From IMG/VR virus record IMGVR_UViG_3300044981_000387, positions 56,728 to 120,727 of that record: DNA of 64,000 nucleotides; one strand, 5' to 3'. The position numbers and the translations under genes were made by a program. Below are positions 1-7,514 of this stretch, piece by piece. Under the pieces are notes generated by a model that worked only from the letters and a program-made list of their open reading frames with translations, ran no database searches and was not told the DNA's origin. Origin of the DNA: a virus. How positions within the stretch are numbered: position 1 is the stretch's first letter; each line of letters begins with the position of its first letter.

Positions 1-107
1 TTGCTATGCAGAGAACGAGTTTGAGTATAATCAATAAAAGAAGAGGGAACGACTCCAAAATTGGATAAAATATGACGAACAATATGCTCCATTAATATTA
101 CGTTCAT
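1..107 (-). CDS. Partial unknown gene, N-terminal end only
   Basis: An open frame begins with an ATG at 107-105, overlapping the TAA of the upstream gene by one base (TAATG), and runs off the left edge after 35 codons without a stop. The peptide starts MNVILMEHIVRHIL. No family is recognised. The TAATG overlap suggests translational coupling with the gene at 107-424. A second ATG five codons in is an alternative start. Confidence 0.6.
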   Translation of the reverse strand, partial: MNVILMEHIVRHILSNFGVVPSSFIDYTQTRSLHS

Positions 108-424
108 TACTTTTTACCAGCTTTTATCACCTGACTTAAAATAACTCTTAAATCGGGCATGCTAAAATCAAGAGGTGGCAATTTGCTATGAGCCTCTTCA
201 ATATATTTCTCAAAAGCAAAATCATTGCCAGCAATTCGTCGAGTAGCTAACTCTTGCATACACATCACACTAATTTGTTTGTCGATACTAAAATAACGAT
301 CACACACTACCATTTCACATAACTTTTCTGAAGAATATTGTGGAAGATTAGCGCGAACCTTATCTATGTCCAATTGAACTGCTTCTTCATCCGAAGGCAA
401 CTCTTCTGTTTCTTTATTTGTCAT
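107..424 (-). CDS. Unknown 105-aa protein
   Basis: Acidic N-terminus (about 20 residues, Glu/Asp-rich) followed by a predicted helical body that contains two Cys in a C-E-M-V-V-C stretch. No membrane segment or signal peptide. The start overlaps the 3' end of the gene at 414-764 by 11 bases, so the two are probably co-translated. I do not recognise the family. It resembles the many small conserved helical proteins of large phages only in general character. Confidence 0.75.
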   Translation of the reverse strand: MTNKETEELPSDEEAVQLDIDKVRANLPQYSSEKLCEMVVCDRYFSIDKQISVMCMQELATRRIAGNDFAFEKYIEEAHSKLPPLDFSMPDLRVILSQVIKAGKK

Positions 425-764
425 AATTCCTCAAAGACGGCGGAGTGGAAACACATGCCTTTAAGGCAGGGAATATAACTCCTTTTTTGCGATGGGTAAA
501 AAAAGATAATTTGCAATCAAAAAATAATTTGTTAAAGTTTAACACTTTGCCTAAAATTAACAGGTCCCTAATACTAGAAAATACAGCTTTAACAATAATG
601 CCAACTTCTGACTTGTCAATCAACGGATACCTTTGATATACTCGTTCTACTAAATCTTGATTATTCTTAAGACTAATGGGATAATTGATATTCATATAAT
701 CAACTACTTGTTGATGTGATAGATCCTTAAAGTAAAAGGATCTGGCGATCTTAACCTTCTTCAT
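414..764 (-). CDS. Possible HU/IHF-like DNA-binding protein
   Basis: 116 aa. Residues about 35-75 read as two helices (DLVERVYQRYPLIDKSEVG, then IVKAVFSSIRDLLILG), followed by beta-rich sequence and a basic C-terminus. This order, and the helix-G-strand turn at ILGKVLNF, resembles HU/IHF proteins, where a DNA-binding beta arm follows the helical dimer core. The usual HU arm sequence is not clearly conserved, so the call is tentative. First gene of a minus-strand run whose start faces the divergent operon at 1012. Confidence 0.5.
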   Translation of the reverse strand: MKKVKIARSFYFKDLSHQQVVDYMNINYPISLKNNQDLVERVYQRYPLIDKSEVGIIVKAVFSSIRDLLILGKVLNFNKLFFDCKLSFFTHRKKGVIFPALKACVSTPPSLRNYDK

Positions 765-902
765 ACCACTAAATATACCCCGACAGAACAGGTTGTGTTG
801 CCCTATATAGACATTCCCCCTACAAGATCCCCCACAGGTTTGTCGAGAAAAAGGTCGCCAATGATGGGTGCATATTATATTAAAATTGTTGAGTGATGCG
901 GC

Positions 903-939
903 TGTTATAATAACTACACTTACCTAAACCACTGGTGGT
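903..939 (+). promoter_or_regulatory. Extended -10 promoter with adjacent dyad, driving the Dps operon
   Basis: An extended -10 element, TG-T-TATAAT, lies at 903-911, about 100 bases before the Dps start. The preceding -35 region is poor, as is usual for extended -10 promoters. A short dyad ACCAC-TG-GTGGT follows at 928-939, around or just after the expected transcription start, where a repressor could bind. The rest of the 765-960 intergenic region has no ORF or RNA that I can recognise. Confidence 0.5.
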
Positions 940-1011
940 AGTACACTATTTTGATCTAGGATGCTAATAAAACTATATATTTATGCCATCCCCATTTCAG
1001 AGGACTTTTCT

Positions 1012-1467
1012 ATGGATCAAAGCTGTAAAATAGCTGCACTTTATATAGCTACATTAAAGACTATAGCCCTAATCCATCAGCAAAATCATTGGACTACAAA
1101 AGGCGATAGCTTTTATGGTGATCATTTATTATTCGAGAGAATATATAATTCTGCTTTAGAAAACCTAGACTTAGCAGCTGAAAAGTTTATGGGACTATTG
1201 GGGCCCGATTGTCTGGACTACACTTTACAGGCAGAATTGCTCCATAAAGTTCTATTGAAGTATAAGAGTCTGGAGGGCGAACCGCTGTCCATGTCCCTTT
1301 CCATTGAGAAAGATTTTCTTAAATTATCTCAGCAGGCCTACGATAGCTTTAAGGAAGACGAGGGCAAGCTGACTTTGGGACTTGACGACATGCTAATGGC
1401 TATCGCCAGCAAACGTGAAGAAGCCGTCTATTTACTACAACAACCTCTTAGGGGCCACCATGAATAA
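1012..1467 (+). CDS. Dps-like ferritin-fold protein
   Basis: 151 aa. The stretch TLKTIALIHQQNHWTTKGDS followed by DHLLFERIYN matches the Dps/ferritin signature (HW..G..F..DHLLFERLY), which supplies the inter-subunit ferroxidase His, Asp and Glu. Dps proteins form 12-subunit shells that oxidise and store iron and may bind DNA. The ATG at 1012 is preferred over 961 because AGAGGA lies eight bases before it, and the extra 17 residues from 961 are hydrophobic and unlike the family. First gene of a three-gene plus-strand operon; the next start lies inside its last codons. Length is in the usual range. Dps-like proteins occur in some phage particles; a virion role here is inference. Confidence 0.8.
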   Translation: MDQSCKIAALYIATLKTIALIHQQNHWTTKGDSFYGDHLLFERIYNSALENLDLAAEKFMGLLGPDCLDYTLQAELLHKVLLKYKSLEGEPLSMSLSIEKDFLKLSQQAYDSFKEDEGKLTLGLDDMLMAIASKREEAVYLLQQPLRGHHE

Positions 1468-1858
1468 AGAAGATCTCATTTTACGCCAACTAGTTAAGAT
1501 AGCTGATAAACAACAAAAAATTATTCAGAAACTAGCTCAAACAGTGGCTGAAAACCCATCTGGCGATATGAATATTACACCTCCTGCTCCTATGCAGGAT
1601 CCTAATATTGAATATCTAATGGGTGCTATTCCAGTAGCAGCCGCCAATGTAGGTATCAATAATGTGGTAGTTATAAGTGTAGATAAACAGCCGAGTGCCC
1701 AACCTAACTCGGGAGCTACCATGGATGATACCTATATAGCTCAAATTAAAGGCATTCCAACTAAACAAGGTAATACTTTTAAGCAAGTATGGGATAAACA
1801 ATTAGCCACCCAAAAACCCGATCTAGTGGGACGTGTTGGTTTCGCTTTCGTAAATTAA
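1460..1858 (+). CDS. Unknown protein with KQQKII.KLAQ N-terminal peptide
   Basis: 132 aa. Starts at the ATG overlapping the Dps stop (ATGAATAA), preceded by TAGGGG. The first 30 residues are a charged helix containing KQQKIIQKLAQTV, then a Pro-rich linker (PPAPMQDP), then a compact beta-rich domain of about 85 residues. The N-terminal helix is nearly repeated in the next gene and in the gene at 9923-10495. Function unknown. The shared leader on otherwise different proteins suggests a targeting or assembly signal, possibly for packaging into the capsid with the Dps-like protein (inference). Confidence 0.75.
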   Translation: MNKEDLILRQLVKIADKQQKIIQKLAQTVAENPSGDMNITPPAPMQDPNIEYLMGAIPVAAANVGINNVVVISVDKQPSAQPNSGATMDDTYIAQIKGIPTKQGNTFKQVWDKQLATQKPDLVGRVGFAFVN

Positions 1859-1871
1859 TAGGAGTAGAGTT

Positions 1872-2270
1872 ATGGATTCTAAAAAAGTTATTGAAAAGTT
1901 AGCTGGCATTGTTGCCAAACAACAAAAAATTATTGAAAAGTTGGCTCAAGCCGTACAGCTTCCAGGTAGCGGCGATCCAGTTTTAAGCGGTGGTAAAGAT
2001 CCTACCCCTCCGGTACATCCAGCTGCTCCACAAAACTTTCAGCCAAAAACCCCCAATTTGCGTGATGCGGATATTATTTTGGCTGCTTTACCCCCAGCTG
2101 TTAAACCAGCCGTAGCTAAATTAGAAGTGCATGATAATGATATCTTAGTCAGATTTCATTCTAATAAGGATAGCGACCAAGCTTTTAATACGGTAATTCA
2201 GACTGTTCATAGCTTGCAGGCTGCCAATAAACTATCGGGCCACACCTATCAAGTCAAGCAGGTAGCTTAA
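1872..2270 (+). CDS. Unknown protein with KQQKII.KLAQ N-terminal peptide
   Basis: 132 aa, starting 13 bases after the previous stop with GGAG as ribosome site. The leader KQQKIIEKLAQAV matches that of the preceding protein, followed by a Gly/Pro-rich linker (about residues 33-65) and an alpha/beta C-terminal domain that is only loosely like its neighbour. Same gene length and layout as the neighbour suggests an old duplication. Ends convergently with the gene at 2254, overlapping by 17 bases. No enzyme motif seen. Confidence 0.75.
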   Translation: MDSKKVIEKLAGIVAKQQKIIEKLAQAVQLPGSGDPVLSGGKDPTPPVHPAAPQNFQPKTPNLRDADIILAALPPAVKPAVAKLEVHDNDILVRFHSNKDSDQAFNTVIQTVHSLQAANKLSGHTYQVKQVA

Positions 2271-2562
2271 TACGATATTGTAGTGTCATATTTAGTGCCT
2301 CAAAAACATTGATATTGTCAATGAGAGAAATGTGCGTCAAAGTTAATAGAACCTCGCCCAAAGTGCGGGACTTTATATTTTGACGATCCTCTTCTGACAT
2401 TTCAGTTCTGGCATCTAGTGCTTTATATAAATTAATTTTTAATAGTAATTCTTCCATCAAAACAGCGGTATTAGTCTGATTATCTTGATCAGTTTCTTGA
2501 TGTAGTTGTTCGCATGCATTCCACAGATCATCAAAAGTCTTGAACGTACTATGTTCTGTCAT
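2254..2562 (-). CDS. Unknown helical 102-aa protein
   Basis: Soluble, helix-rich and acidic (begins MTEHSTFKTFDDLWNACEQL). No motif recognised. Its ATG overlaps the TGA of the upstream 62-aa gene (ATGA), so the two probably form a coupled pair. The 3' end overlaps the convergent plus-strand operon. Confidence 0.75.
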   Translation of the reverse strand: MTEHSTFKTFDDLWNACEQLHQETDQDNQTNTAVLMEELLLKINLYKALDARTEMSEEDRQNIKSRTLGEVLLTLTHISLIDNINVFEALNMTLQYRIKLPA

Positions 2563-2747
2563 TGATCGGAATCATCCATCAAAGCAATTTGCATCTCTTC
2601 TGTGCCTATTTCAGAAGTATAGATAAGAAACACTACTCCTTGCGAGCAGTCAATGGATACGGGTGCTTTCAGCTTCCCCACATAAAAGACTTGGTGATTT
2701 TTATCTTCTCTTGCACGCAATTCAATAACTAAGTTCTTATTAGACAT
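2559..2747 (-). CDS. Unknown 62-aa protein
   Basis: Predicted small beta-rich protein (strands around VFYVGKLKAPVSI and GVVFLIYTSE), acidic C-terminus. Coupled by ATGA to the following gene. The pattern of a short beta barrel is common in phage small proteins; no family is assigned. Confidence 0.7.
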   Translation of the reverse strand: MSNKNLVIELRAREDKNHQVFYVGKLKAPVSIDCSQGVVFLIYTSEIGTEEMQIALMDDSDQ

Positions 2748-2775
2748 GTTGTCTCCAAATATTCAATAACAGATA

Positions 2776-3249
2776 TTATCTTTTGTAAAAATTAATCACA
2801 TCATTAGAGAGCTTAATGACGTTTAGTTTCTTCCAATGATGACTGAGAAGAGTGGAATATTGGGTATTCAATAATTCAGAAACAACGGGTGGATCAAAAC
2901 TAATACCATTATCTAGAATCTGAAACTCGCGCCCTCGTTCAATTAACGCCTGAGAGGCTAAAGCATATAATGTGGCGCCCTCTACTAACACTTCAGTAAA
3001 GGTCTCTACAAATAGACTATCTTCCAAAGAATAATAGGTAAAAGTAGGTATTTGATTAAACTCCGAAATAGATAAGTCAATAAAGCTTTCTAATACCTCT
3101 TTAGTATAAATATCACAATCTACATAAATAGTATTACCCTCTGTATCAGAGGACTTGGTTTTACCACTACTACGCAGCCTATCTTGAAGAAAAGATACTA
3201 AGGTGTCAGAGTTAGTTTGGGCGGTGTCAGAAAGTTTCTTGTTTCTCAT
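2776..3249 (-). CDS. Conserved phage protein, possible virion component
   Basis: 157 aa. After a polar N-terminus the body reads FNQIPTFTYYSLEDSLF, then LVEGATLYALASQALIERG, then REFQILDNGISFDPPVVSE. Proteins with this layout are widespread in large phages and usually sit with structural genes, so I lean to a virion or assembly role, but I cannot name it. No membrane segment. A tRNA-Arg gene lies immediately upstream (3280-3355). Confidence 0.7.
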   Translation of the reverse strand: MRNKKLSDTAQTNSDTLVSFLQDRLRSSGKTKSSDTEGNTIYVDCDIYTKEVLESFIDLSISEFNQIPTFTYYSLEDSLFVETFTEVLVEGATLYALASQALIERGREFQILDNGISFDPPVVSELLNTQYSTLLSHHWKKLNVIKLSNDVINFYKR

Positions 3250-3279
3250 ATCGACTTATATATCAGCAGCTTATATTAG

Positions 3280-3355
3280 TGGTGCCCTCAGCAAGAATTG
3301 CACCTGCGACATTCGCCTTAGGAGAGCGACGTTCTATCTGCTGAACTATGAGGGC
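3280..3355 (-). tRNA. tRNA-Arg (CCT)
   Basis: Full cloverleaf with encoded CCA. Acceptor GCCCTCA pairs perfectly with TGAGGGC; D stem GTTC/GAAC; anticodon stem TCGCT/GGCGA with loop CTCCTAA, anticodon CCT (reads AGG). The T loop is TGCAATT instead of TTCRANT. Discriminator A. Confidence 0.93.
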
Positions 3356-3362
3356 GTTCTAT

Positions 3363-3911
3363 TTATGCCTTACTTTTAGTAGGAGACACGATAAGCCACA
3401 TAAACTTACCTTCAAGGGAAATCTGTGGATTTGGTTGAATTAGTCCATCTAATTCTTTAACGATAAAATCTAATTTTTCTTTACCAATATTAGAATGAGT
3501 TATTTCGCGACCCCTAAACCTAACCGTAAACTTGACCCTATTGCCATCTTCCAAAAACCCTTTAGCTTGTTCTAGCTTGTGGTTTAAGTCGTTTTCGTCA
3601 GTTGAAGGTCTAAAAGTAAGCTCCTTTAATTCCTGCACCGTTTGGTTCTTTTTGGCAGCTTGTTGCTTTTTCTTTTCTTCATATTTCATCTTGCCAAAAT
3701 CGGCGATGCGACACACTGGGGGCACGGCTTTTGGATTAATTTCAATTAAATCTAGACCTTCATCTTGAGCTAGCTTGAGGGCCTCTCGGGTGCCCATGAT
3801 GCCACCGTTCTTACCATCACTTAAGATAACTTGAACTTGGGGCACTCTTATATGGTGATTAATACGAGTCCTATATTGTTGCTGTTGTTGATTATTGGCG
3901 GTGGTCTGCAT
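3363..3911 (-). CDS. infC: Translation initiation factor IF-3
   Basis: 182 aa, the normal length of bacterial IF-3. The N-domain carries EALKLAQDEGLDLIEINP, then PPVCRIADFGKMKYEEKKK, the family's signature, followed by a basic linker and the C-domain (RVKFTVRFRGREITH). IF-3 binds the 30S subunit, prevents premature 50S joining and checks the initiator tRNA. A phage copy could bias initiation towards phage mRNAs (inference). The start lies inside the end of the upstream gene (20-base overlap). A 12-residue Gln/Asn-rich N-terminal extension precedes the domain. Host infC genes often use an AUU start for autoregulation; this one has ATG. Confidence 0.95.
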   Translation of the reverse strand: MQTTANNQQQQQYRTRINHHIRVPQVQVILSDGKNGGIMGTREALKLAQDEGLDLIEINPKAVPPVCRIADFGKMKYEEKKKQQAAKKNQTVQELKELTFRPSTDENDLNHKLEQAKGFLEDGNRVKFTVRFRGREITHSNIGKEKLDFIVKELDGLIQPNPQISLEGKFMWLIVSPTKSKA

Positions 3912-4404
3912 TTATTGCGAGTTTCTCCTGTAATACTTCTTGGGCTGCTTGTAGTAAATCTTCTTTGCGATTAGTAGTATAAAATTGACCGATAATATTT
4001 CGGGTATTATAAACCTCATAACCCATATCTGTCAAGAGTTGAAAGACTTTGTCGTGAGTGGGCTCTACCACAATTTTATCTAATTCTAGAGCCACAGCTA
4101 ATGGACAAAAATTACCGTTTTCATAGTTAAATGAATCTAACACCATTTCACCTGGATAATCAATGACTCTTTGTAATTGTTCAGTAGTTAATTGTCGCAA
4201 GCCGTTTTTAAGGCCAGTTTTGCGTGGGTCTTCAAGAGGGTGAAGATTTTTTACCGAGCATGGAGCACTATAGCCTTTGTCAAACTTAACCATTACAGTC
4301 TCATAAGGCGTTCCTTCACCATCGTGAGCGCCCTCGACGAAACCATTTTCTCCATCCAGTCCAGTTTTCATACCTTTATATTTGACGTATGATCCTATTT
4401 TCAT
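3892..4404 (-). CDS. Unknown 170-aa protein with SH3-like N-terminus
   Basis: Residues 1-60 look like a small beta barrel (MKIGSYVKYKG, then YETVMVKFDKGYSAPC), as in KOW/SH3-type modules. The C-terminal two thirds are helical, with FNYENGNFCPLAVALELD in the middle. Overlaps the infC start by 20 bases and follows a 55-aa gene without a gap, so the three are probably one operon. Function not recognised. Confidence 0.75.
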   Translation of the reverse strand: MKIGSYVKYKGMKTGLDGENGFVEGAHDGEGTPYETVMVKFDKGYSAPCSVKNLHPLEDPRKTGLKNGLRQLTTEQLQRVIDYPGEMVLDSFNYENGNFCPLAVALELDKIVVEPTHDKVFQLLTDMGYEVYNTRNIIGQFYTTNRKEDLLQAAQEVLQEKLAINADHRQ

Positions 4405-4572
4405 TTATTCCATCTTGCTCAATTTATAAATCAAAGAATACATTTCAGCTTGAAGTTTTTCAGCAGAAATGCTTTTACCATCGGCGCCAGTTTTTACAAC
4501 GCCTGTTTTATGACGAGTTTCTAGCTCTTCGCGTAAAGCTTTAATTTGGCTTTGTAATTCTAATCTGGTCAT
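4405..4572 (-). CDS. Small coiled-coil protein, 55 aa
   Basis: ATG at 4572-4570, TAA at 4407-4405, one base from the next gene's ATG. The product begins MTRLELQSQIKALREELETR, a clear heptad pattern, then KTGADGKSISAEKLQAEMY. It is too short for usual ORF cut-offs but fits the operon spacing exactly. No function assigned. Confidence 0.7.
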   Translation of the reverse strand: MTRLELQSQIKALREELETRHKTGVVKTGADGKSISAEKLQAEMYSLIYKLSKME

Positions 4573-4593
4573 GGTAAATTATATATCATTCTA

Positions 4594-4839
4594 TTAGCTA
4601 TCATTTTTAGCAAAAGACTTGCCTAAATAATATAATCCAATAAAGGGACTAGCAGCACACATAACCAGCAAAACAAGAGGCCAGGCAGCAGCTATAATAA
4701 ATGTTATCATTAACATAGCGTCGCTATCATCATAAAATGCATTAGGATCTTTAGGGGCTTTCTTACCTGCTATGAAGGCTCCAATACCCATAATTATAAT
4801 TGACACCATTATCCAAATAACTACATATACGCTTATCAT
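4594..4839 (-). CDS. Small membrane protein, paralogue of the next gene
   Basis: 81 aa with two transmembrane segments (about residues 3-26 and 43-70) joined by a short polar loop. It ends TAA TAG. The arrangement MVSIIIMGIGAFIAGKKA, then AAAWPLVLLV, then SPFIGLYYLGK, is repeated in the gene at 4843-5076, so the two arose by duplication. Phage inner-membrane protein of unknown role; a lysis or superinfection function is possible but nothing in the sequence proves it. Confidence 0.75.
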   Translation of the reverse strand: MISVYVVIWIMVSIIIMGIGAFIAGKKAPKDPNAFYDDSDAMLMITFIIAAAWPLVLLVMCAASPFIGLYYLGKSFAKNDS

Positions 4840-4842
4840 ATT

Positions 4843-5076
4843 TTATTTCCTTGTGGCTAAAAAACGACCCATATGATACAGGGCTACAAAAGGTGCCATC
4901 GCACAAGCTAGCGCCAATACTCCGGGCCAGGTGGCAGCCAACCAAAAAGCAGGCACCATTATGCTTTCAGCTTCTTTAATTTTGCCACTAGCTTTTTGAT
5001 AACCAGCTACCACAGCTCCAATGGCAATAATCACTGGCATCATACCAAAATATATAGTAAAATACAAATCAATCAT
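4843..5076 (-). CDS. Small membrane protein, paralogue of the previous gene
   Basis: 77 aa, two transmembrane segments (about residues 5-25 and 42-65). Shares with its neighbour the pattern IGAVVAGYQKA, AATWPGVLAL and APFVALYHMGR. Three bases separate the pair. Transcribed immediately downstream of the amber-reading tRNA at 5095-5168. Confidence 0.75.
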   Translation of the reverse strand: MIDLYFTIYFGMMPVIIAIGAVVAGYQKASGKIKEAESIMVPAFWLAATWPGVLALACAMAPFVALYHMGRFLATRK

Positions 5077-5094
5077 ACATTTCCTTAATTAAGT

Positions 5095-5168
5095 TGGAGG
5101 GCCTTCCGGGAGTTAAACCCAGCTCTGCGAGTTTAGAGTTCGCGGCACAATCGCTATACCAAAAGCCC
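5095..5168 (-). tRNA. tRNA with anticodon CTA (amber suppressor), copy 1
   Basis: Acceptor GGGCTTT pairs with AAGGCCC over all seven positions (one T-G), discriminator T, encoded CCA. D arm GTAT/GTGC, T arm CTGGG-TTTAACT-CCCGG. Anticodon arm GCGAA-CTCTAAA-CTCGC, so positions 34-36 are CTA at 5136-5134, which reads UAG. Position 31-39 is an A-C mismatch and the D loop lacks the usual GG. The amino acid is not deducible; U73 and a D arm like those of the three tRNAs at 8689-8921 suggest a common origin. Confidence 0.8.
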
Positions 5169-5176
5169 CTTTATCT

Positions 5177-5377
5177 TCAGTTCAAGTTGGTAAATTGTTT
5201 AATCGGAGGGTTTTTGACTTCATCCAATGTGGGCAATTCTTCTTTATTTAATTCTGCCTCAAACTCTTGTCTTTGACGATCGGCTCTCTTCTCAAACCAA
5301 TCTTCCGCAAAACGCCATACAACACCCAAAACTGCACCCGCCAATACTACCAAACCCATTAGTTCTACTAACCACAT
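5177..5377 (-). CDS. Small membrane-anchored prot., coiled C-terminus
   Basis: 66 aa. One transmembrane segment near the N-terminus (about residues 2-20), then a charged helix WRFAEDWFEKRADRQRQEFE and an acidic tail. The ATG at 5377 is chosen because TGAGG lies just before it; an in-frame TTG at 5389 overlaps the nadA stop and is less likely. Follows nadA directly. Confidence 0.7.
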   Translation of the reverse strand: MWLVELMGLVVLAGAVLGVVWRFAEDWFEKRADRQRQEFEAELNKEELPTLDEVKNPPIKQFTNLN

Positions 5378-5385
5378 GACTTGCC

Positions 5386-6351
5386 TCAACTTAATGCCAT
5401 CATTCGATTGATGGACAACCTAGCACCATTCATCAATTCCTCTGACATTATTATCTGAGGATCCAAATCTCTTAAAGAGAGATATACCTTCTCCAAAGTA
5501 TTCTTCTTCATGTAAGGGCACTCATTGCAAGCGCAGCTGGCTTCCGGAGGAGCTGGAATAAAAATTTTATCAGGGCAAGCTTTACGCATCTGATGTAGGA
5601 TACCCGATTCTGTGGCCACAATAAACTCGGAAGCGGAACTGGATACCGCATATTTGAGTAGTCCAGTGGTGGATGAAATATGATCTGCCATATTAAGAAT
5701 GGCTTCCTCGCATTCCGGATGAGCAATAATGAGGGCTTGCGGATGTCGAGTTTTGAGAGCAATCAACTTTCTTTGACTGAAAGTCTCATGCACCACACAG
5801 GTGCCTTGCCACAAAACCATGGGAATGTCGGTCTTTTTGATAATATAGGCTCCCAGGTGCTTATCGGGAGCAAACAGCAGTTGTGAGCCATTCTGGGCGG
5901 CATGTCTAACAATTTTTTCGGCATTGGAAGAGGTGCAAATATAATCGGATAAGGCCTTGACTTCCGCCGAACAGTTGATGTAGCTAATAACAATGGAATC
6001 GGGATATTGAGCTTTCCAATGGGCAAACTGATCGGCAGGACAACCGTCAGCTAAAGAACAGCCAGCCGTTAAGTCGGGAAGCACCACTATTTTATTGGGA
6101 CTAAGAATCTTGGCGGTTTCAGCCATAAAATGGACACCGCAAAAACATATAGTGTCAGCGTTAGTAGCGGCAGCTTGTTGCGACAGTTGCAAAGAATCAC
6201 CAATAAAGTCGGCTACATCTTGAATGTCGGAATCTTGATAATAATGGGCCAAGATAACGGCATTACGACTTTTCTTCAGCTTATCAATCTCTGCTTCCAA
6301 ATCGAGAGAAGGATCGACATACGGCTGATTGAGAATCGGTAGATTATTCAT
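5386..6351 (-). CDS. nadA: Quinolinate synthase NadA
   Basis: 321 aa, full length. NadA condenses iminoaspartate and dihydroxyacetone phosphate to quinolinate, the first ring of NAD, using a [4Fe-4S] cluster. Visible family motifs: AHYYQ near residue 36, CGVHFMAETAK near 72, GTCVVHETFS near 185, and the C-terminal CACNECPYMKKNTLEKV. The three cluster Cys sit in the CGVHF, TCVVHE and NECP motifs. No nadB, nadC or nadD is nearby, so the phage must rely on host enzymes before and after. Together with LigA and PARP, both NAD users, and the A-type Fe-S carrier at 34728, it suggests NAD supply matters to this phage (inference). Start overlaps the upstream 69-aa gene by 8 bases. Confidence 0.95.
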   Translation of the reverse strand: MNNLPILNQPYVDPSLDLEAEIDKLKKSRNAVILAHYYQDSDIQDVADFIGDSLQLSQQAAATNADTICFCGVHFMAETAKILSPNKIVVLPDLTAGCSLADGCPADQFAHWKAQYPDSIVISYINCSAEVKALSDYICTSSNAEKIVRHAAQNGSQLLFAPDKHLGAYIIKKTDIPMVLWQGTCVVHETFSQRKLIALKTRHPQALIIAHPECEEAILNMADHISSTTGLLKYAVSSSASEFIVATESGILHQMRKACPDKIFIPAPPEASCACNECPYMKKNTLEKVYLSLRDLDPQIIMSEELMNGARLSINRMMALS

Positions 6352-6553
6352 TTATCACAGCCAATTCATCAGAAATGAAACGAACACTGACATCAAAATA
6401 TTCTTTTCCATTATCTACCACTGGATTATCAAGAAGAACTTTGATGGTACCCGCGCCTTCCCAACCCTCATCGATCAAGACAATTTTACCCATACGATTA
6501 TGAAAGCGCTCTTCGTTAGGAGTATTTACTTTAACACGATCATTAACTTTCAT
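6344..6553 (-). CDS. Small SH3/KOW-like protein, 69 aa
   Basis: Begins MKVNDRVKVNTP and continues with strands GKIVLIDEGWEGAGTIKVLL, a pattern of a small beta barrel as in KOW modules that bind RNA or protein. Overlaps nadA by 8 bases and is ATGA-coupled to the gene upstream. No specific function. Confidence 0.7.
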   Translation of the reverse strand: MKVNDRVKVNTPNEERFHNRMGKIVLIDEGWEGAGTIKVLLDNPVVDNGKEYFDVSVRFISDELAVINE

Positions 6554-6762
6554 CTGATACTCCTATAGCCTTTATTGAAACACTCATCCATATCCAAATC
6601 GTGATGAATTAGTCTCAGCTTACAACCATAATGTAGTTGAAGCCAAGTATAGATAGTTTCATCTTTGTCTAACAAATAAGCATGCGTGCATTCCACACTA
6701 TCAACGAAAATATCCAACATTTCTTTGTGCTCATCGCACACAGCTTTATACCAAGTCTTCAT
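6550..6762 (-). CDS. Unknown 70-aa protein
   Basis: The longest frame starts at 6828, inside the upstream gene, but the ATG at 6762 (MKTWYKAVCDEHKEM) gives normal spacing. Contains three Cys and several His, and the stretch YLLDKDETIYTWLQLHYGC. No recognised family. Confidence 0.65.
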   Translation of the reverse strand: MKTWYKAVCDEHKEMLDIFVDSVECTHAYLLDKDETIYTWLQLHYGCKLRLIHHDLDMDECFNKGYRSIR

Positions 6763-7060
6763 TTTCCTTAACAAGCTCCAAATCGGCACCCTCATGACCG
6801 TTGCCACCCGACCAATTAGAAAGAACAATTTTACTTCCCAATTCTTGTTCTACTTGTCCAATGGCCCAATCAAGATCTAAGTCCCAAATCCAAATATTAA
6901 GATACACTGGCACGCCATCTAAAAAAATAATAGTGGCAGAACCTTCTTTACCTTTGCCGCCAGTAAACGATATATCTGTATATGTAATTCGTGGATCTGG
7001 CTCGGGATCTGGAAAACCATCTATTTTGTTGATCATTTTATAATATTCAGATAGTTTCAT
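6746..7060 (-). CDS. Unknown 104-aa protein
   Basis: ATG at 7060 (MKLSEYYKMINKIDGFPDP) overlaps the preceding gene by 14 bases. The longer frame to 7213 is a shadow of that gene. The C-terminal half (IWIWDLDLDWAIGQVEQELG, then NWSGGNGHEGADLEL) is acidic and Trp-rich. Function unknown. Confidence 0.65.
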   Translation of the reverse strand: MKLSEYYKMINKIDGFPDPEPDPRITYTDISFTGGKGKEGSATIIFLDGVPVYLNIWIWDLDLDWAIGQVEQELGSKIVLSNWSGGNGHEGADLELVKENEDLV

Positions 7061-7256
7061 TTTCCAATTCTTCTTTCCATTTTTCATTGCAGGAATCTTT
7101 ATGACATAATTCATGGGGCCAACCCATAGTGGCAAAATCCCATTTACCTTCCAATAAGAGCAAAACATCTCGTGGCAAAACATATCCCATGCTTTCATAA
7201 ATGGGTGTGCCACAATATATGCATTGTCGTTGAGCCATAAAAGGTAATTGAATCAT
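7047..7256 (-). CDS. Small Cys/His protein, possible zinc binder
   Basis: 69 aa with C-I-Y-C near residue 12 and H-E-L-C-H-K-D-S-C further on, a plausible zinc site. The sequence around GYVLPRDVLLLLEGKW is typical of small phage zinc-ribbon-like proteins. ATGA-coupled to the upstream gene. No function known. Confidence 0.7.
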   Translation of the reverse strand: MIQLPFMAQRQCIYCGTPIYESMGYVLPRDVLLLLEGKWDFATMGWPHELCHKDSCNEKWKEELENETI

Positions 7257-7501
7257 AAATCCCGATAATCCTTCAGATCTTCTTTATAATCTTCCCAACC
7301 TCGCACTCGTAGTGCTCGTTGTGCTCCTCTTTTAGCTTTAACATATCCTCGATGTTGCAATTTTTTAATAATAGCTTTGCGTTCTTTGGAATAAGAGCAG
7401 TCTTCCATAAATTGCTTGAAGGTAGAATATCCCGCCGCAAATAAACATAAGGCTTCTTCCGAAGAGGAGTCGCCGAAAAATACTTCCCAATTTATTCTCA
7501 T
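7253..7501 (-). CDS. Unknown 82-aa protein
   Basis: N-terminal half acidic (FGDSSSEEALCLFAAG), C-terminal half very basic and helical (KERKAIIKKLQHRGY, then KAKRGAQRALRVRGW), suggesting nucleic-acid contact. First gene after the amber-reading tRNA copy 2. No family assigned. Confidence 0.65.
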   Translation of the reverse strand: MRINWEVFFGDSSSEEALCLFAAGYSTFKQFMEDCSYSKERKAIIKKLQHRGYVKAKRGAQRALRVRGWEDYKEDLKDYRDL

Positions 7502-7514
7502 TTATCTTCTCCCT

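Noticed and set aside
445-636. Plus-strand frame of 63 codons
   Set aside because: It is a shadow of the minus-strand HU-like gene, without ribosome site or recognisable product.
5095-5168. The first CTA tRNA as a pyrrolysine tRNA
   Set aside because: The D arm, two bases between acceptor and D stem, and four-base variable loop are ordinary; no pylS-like gene is in the window.
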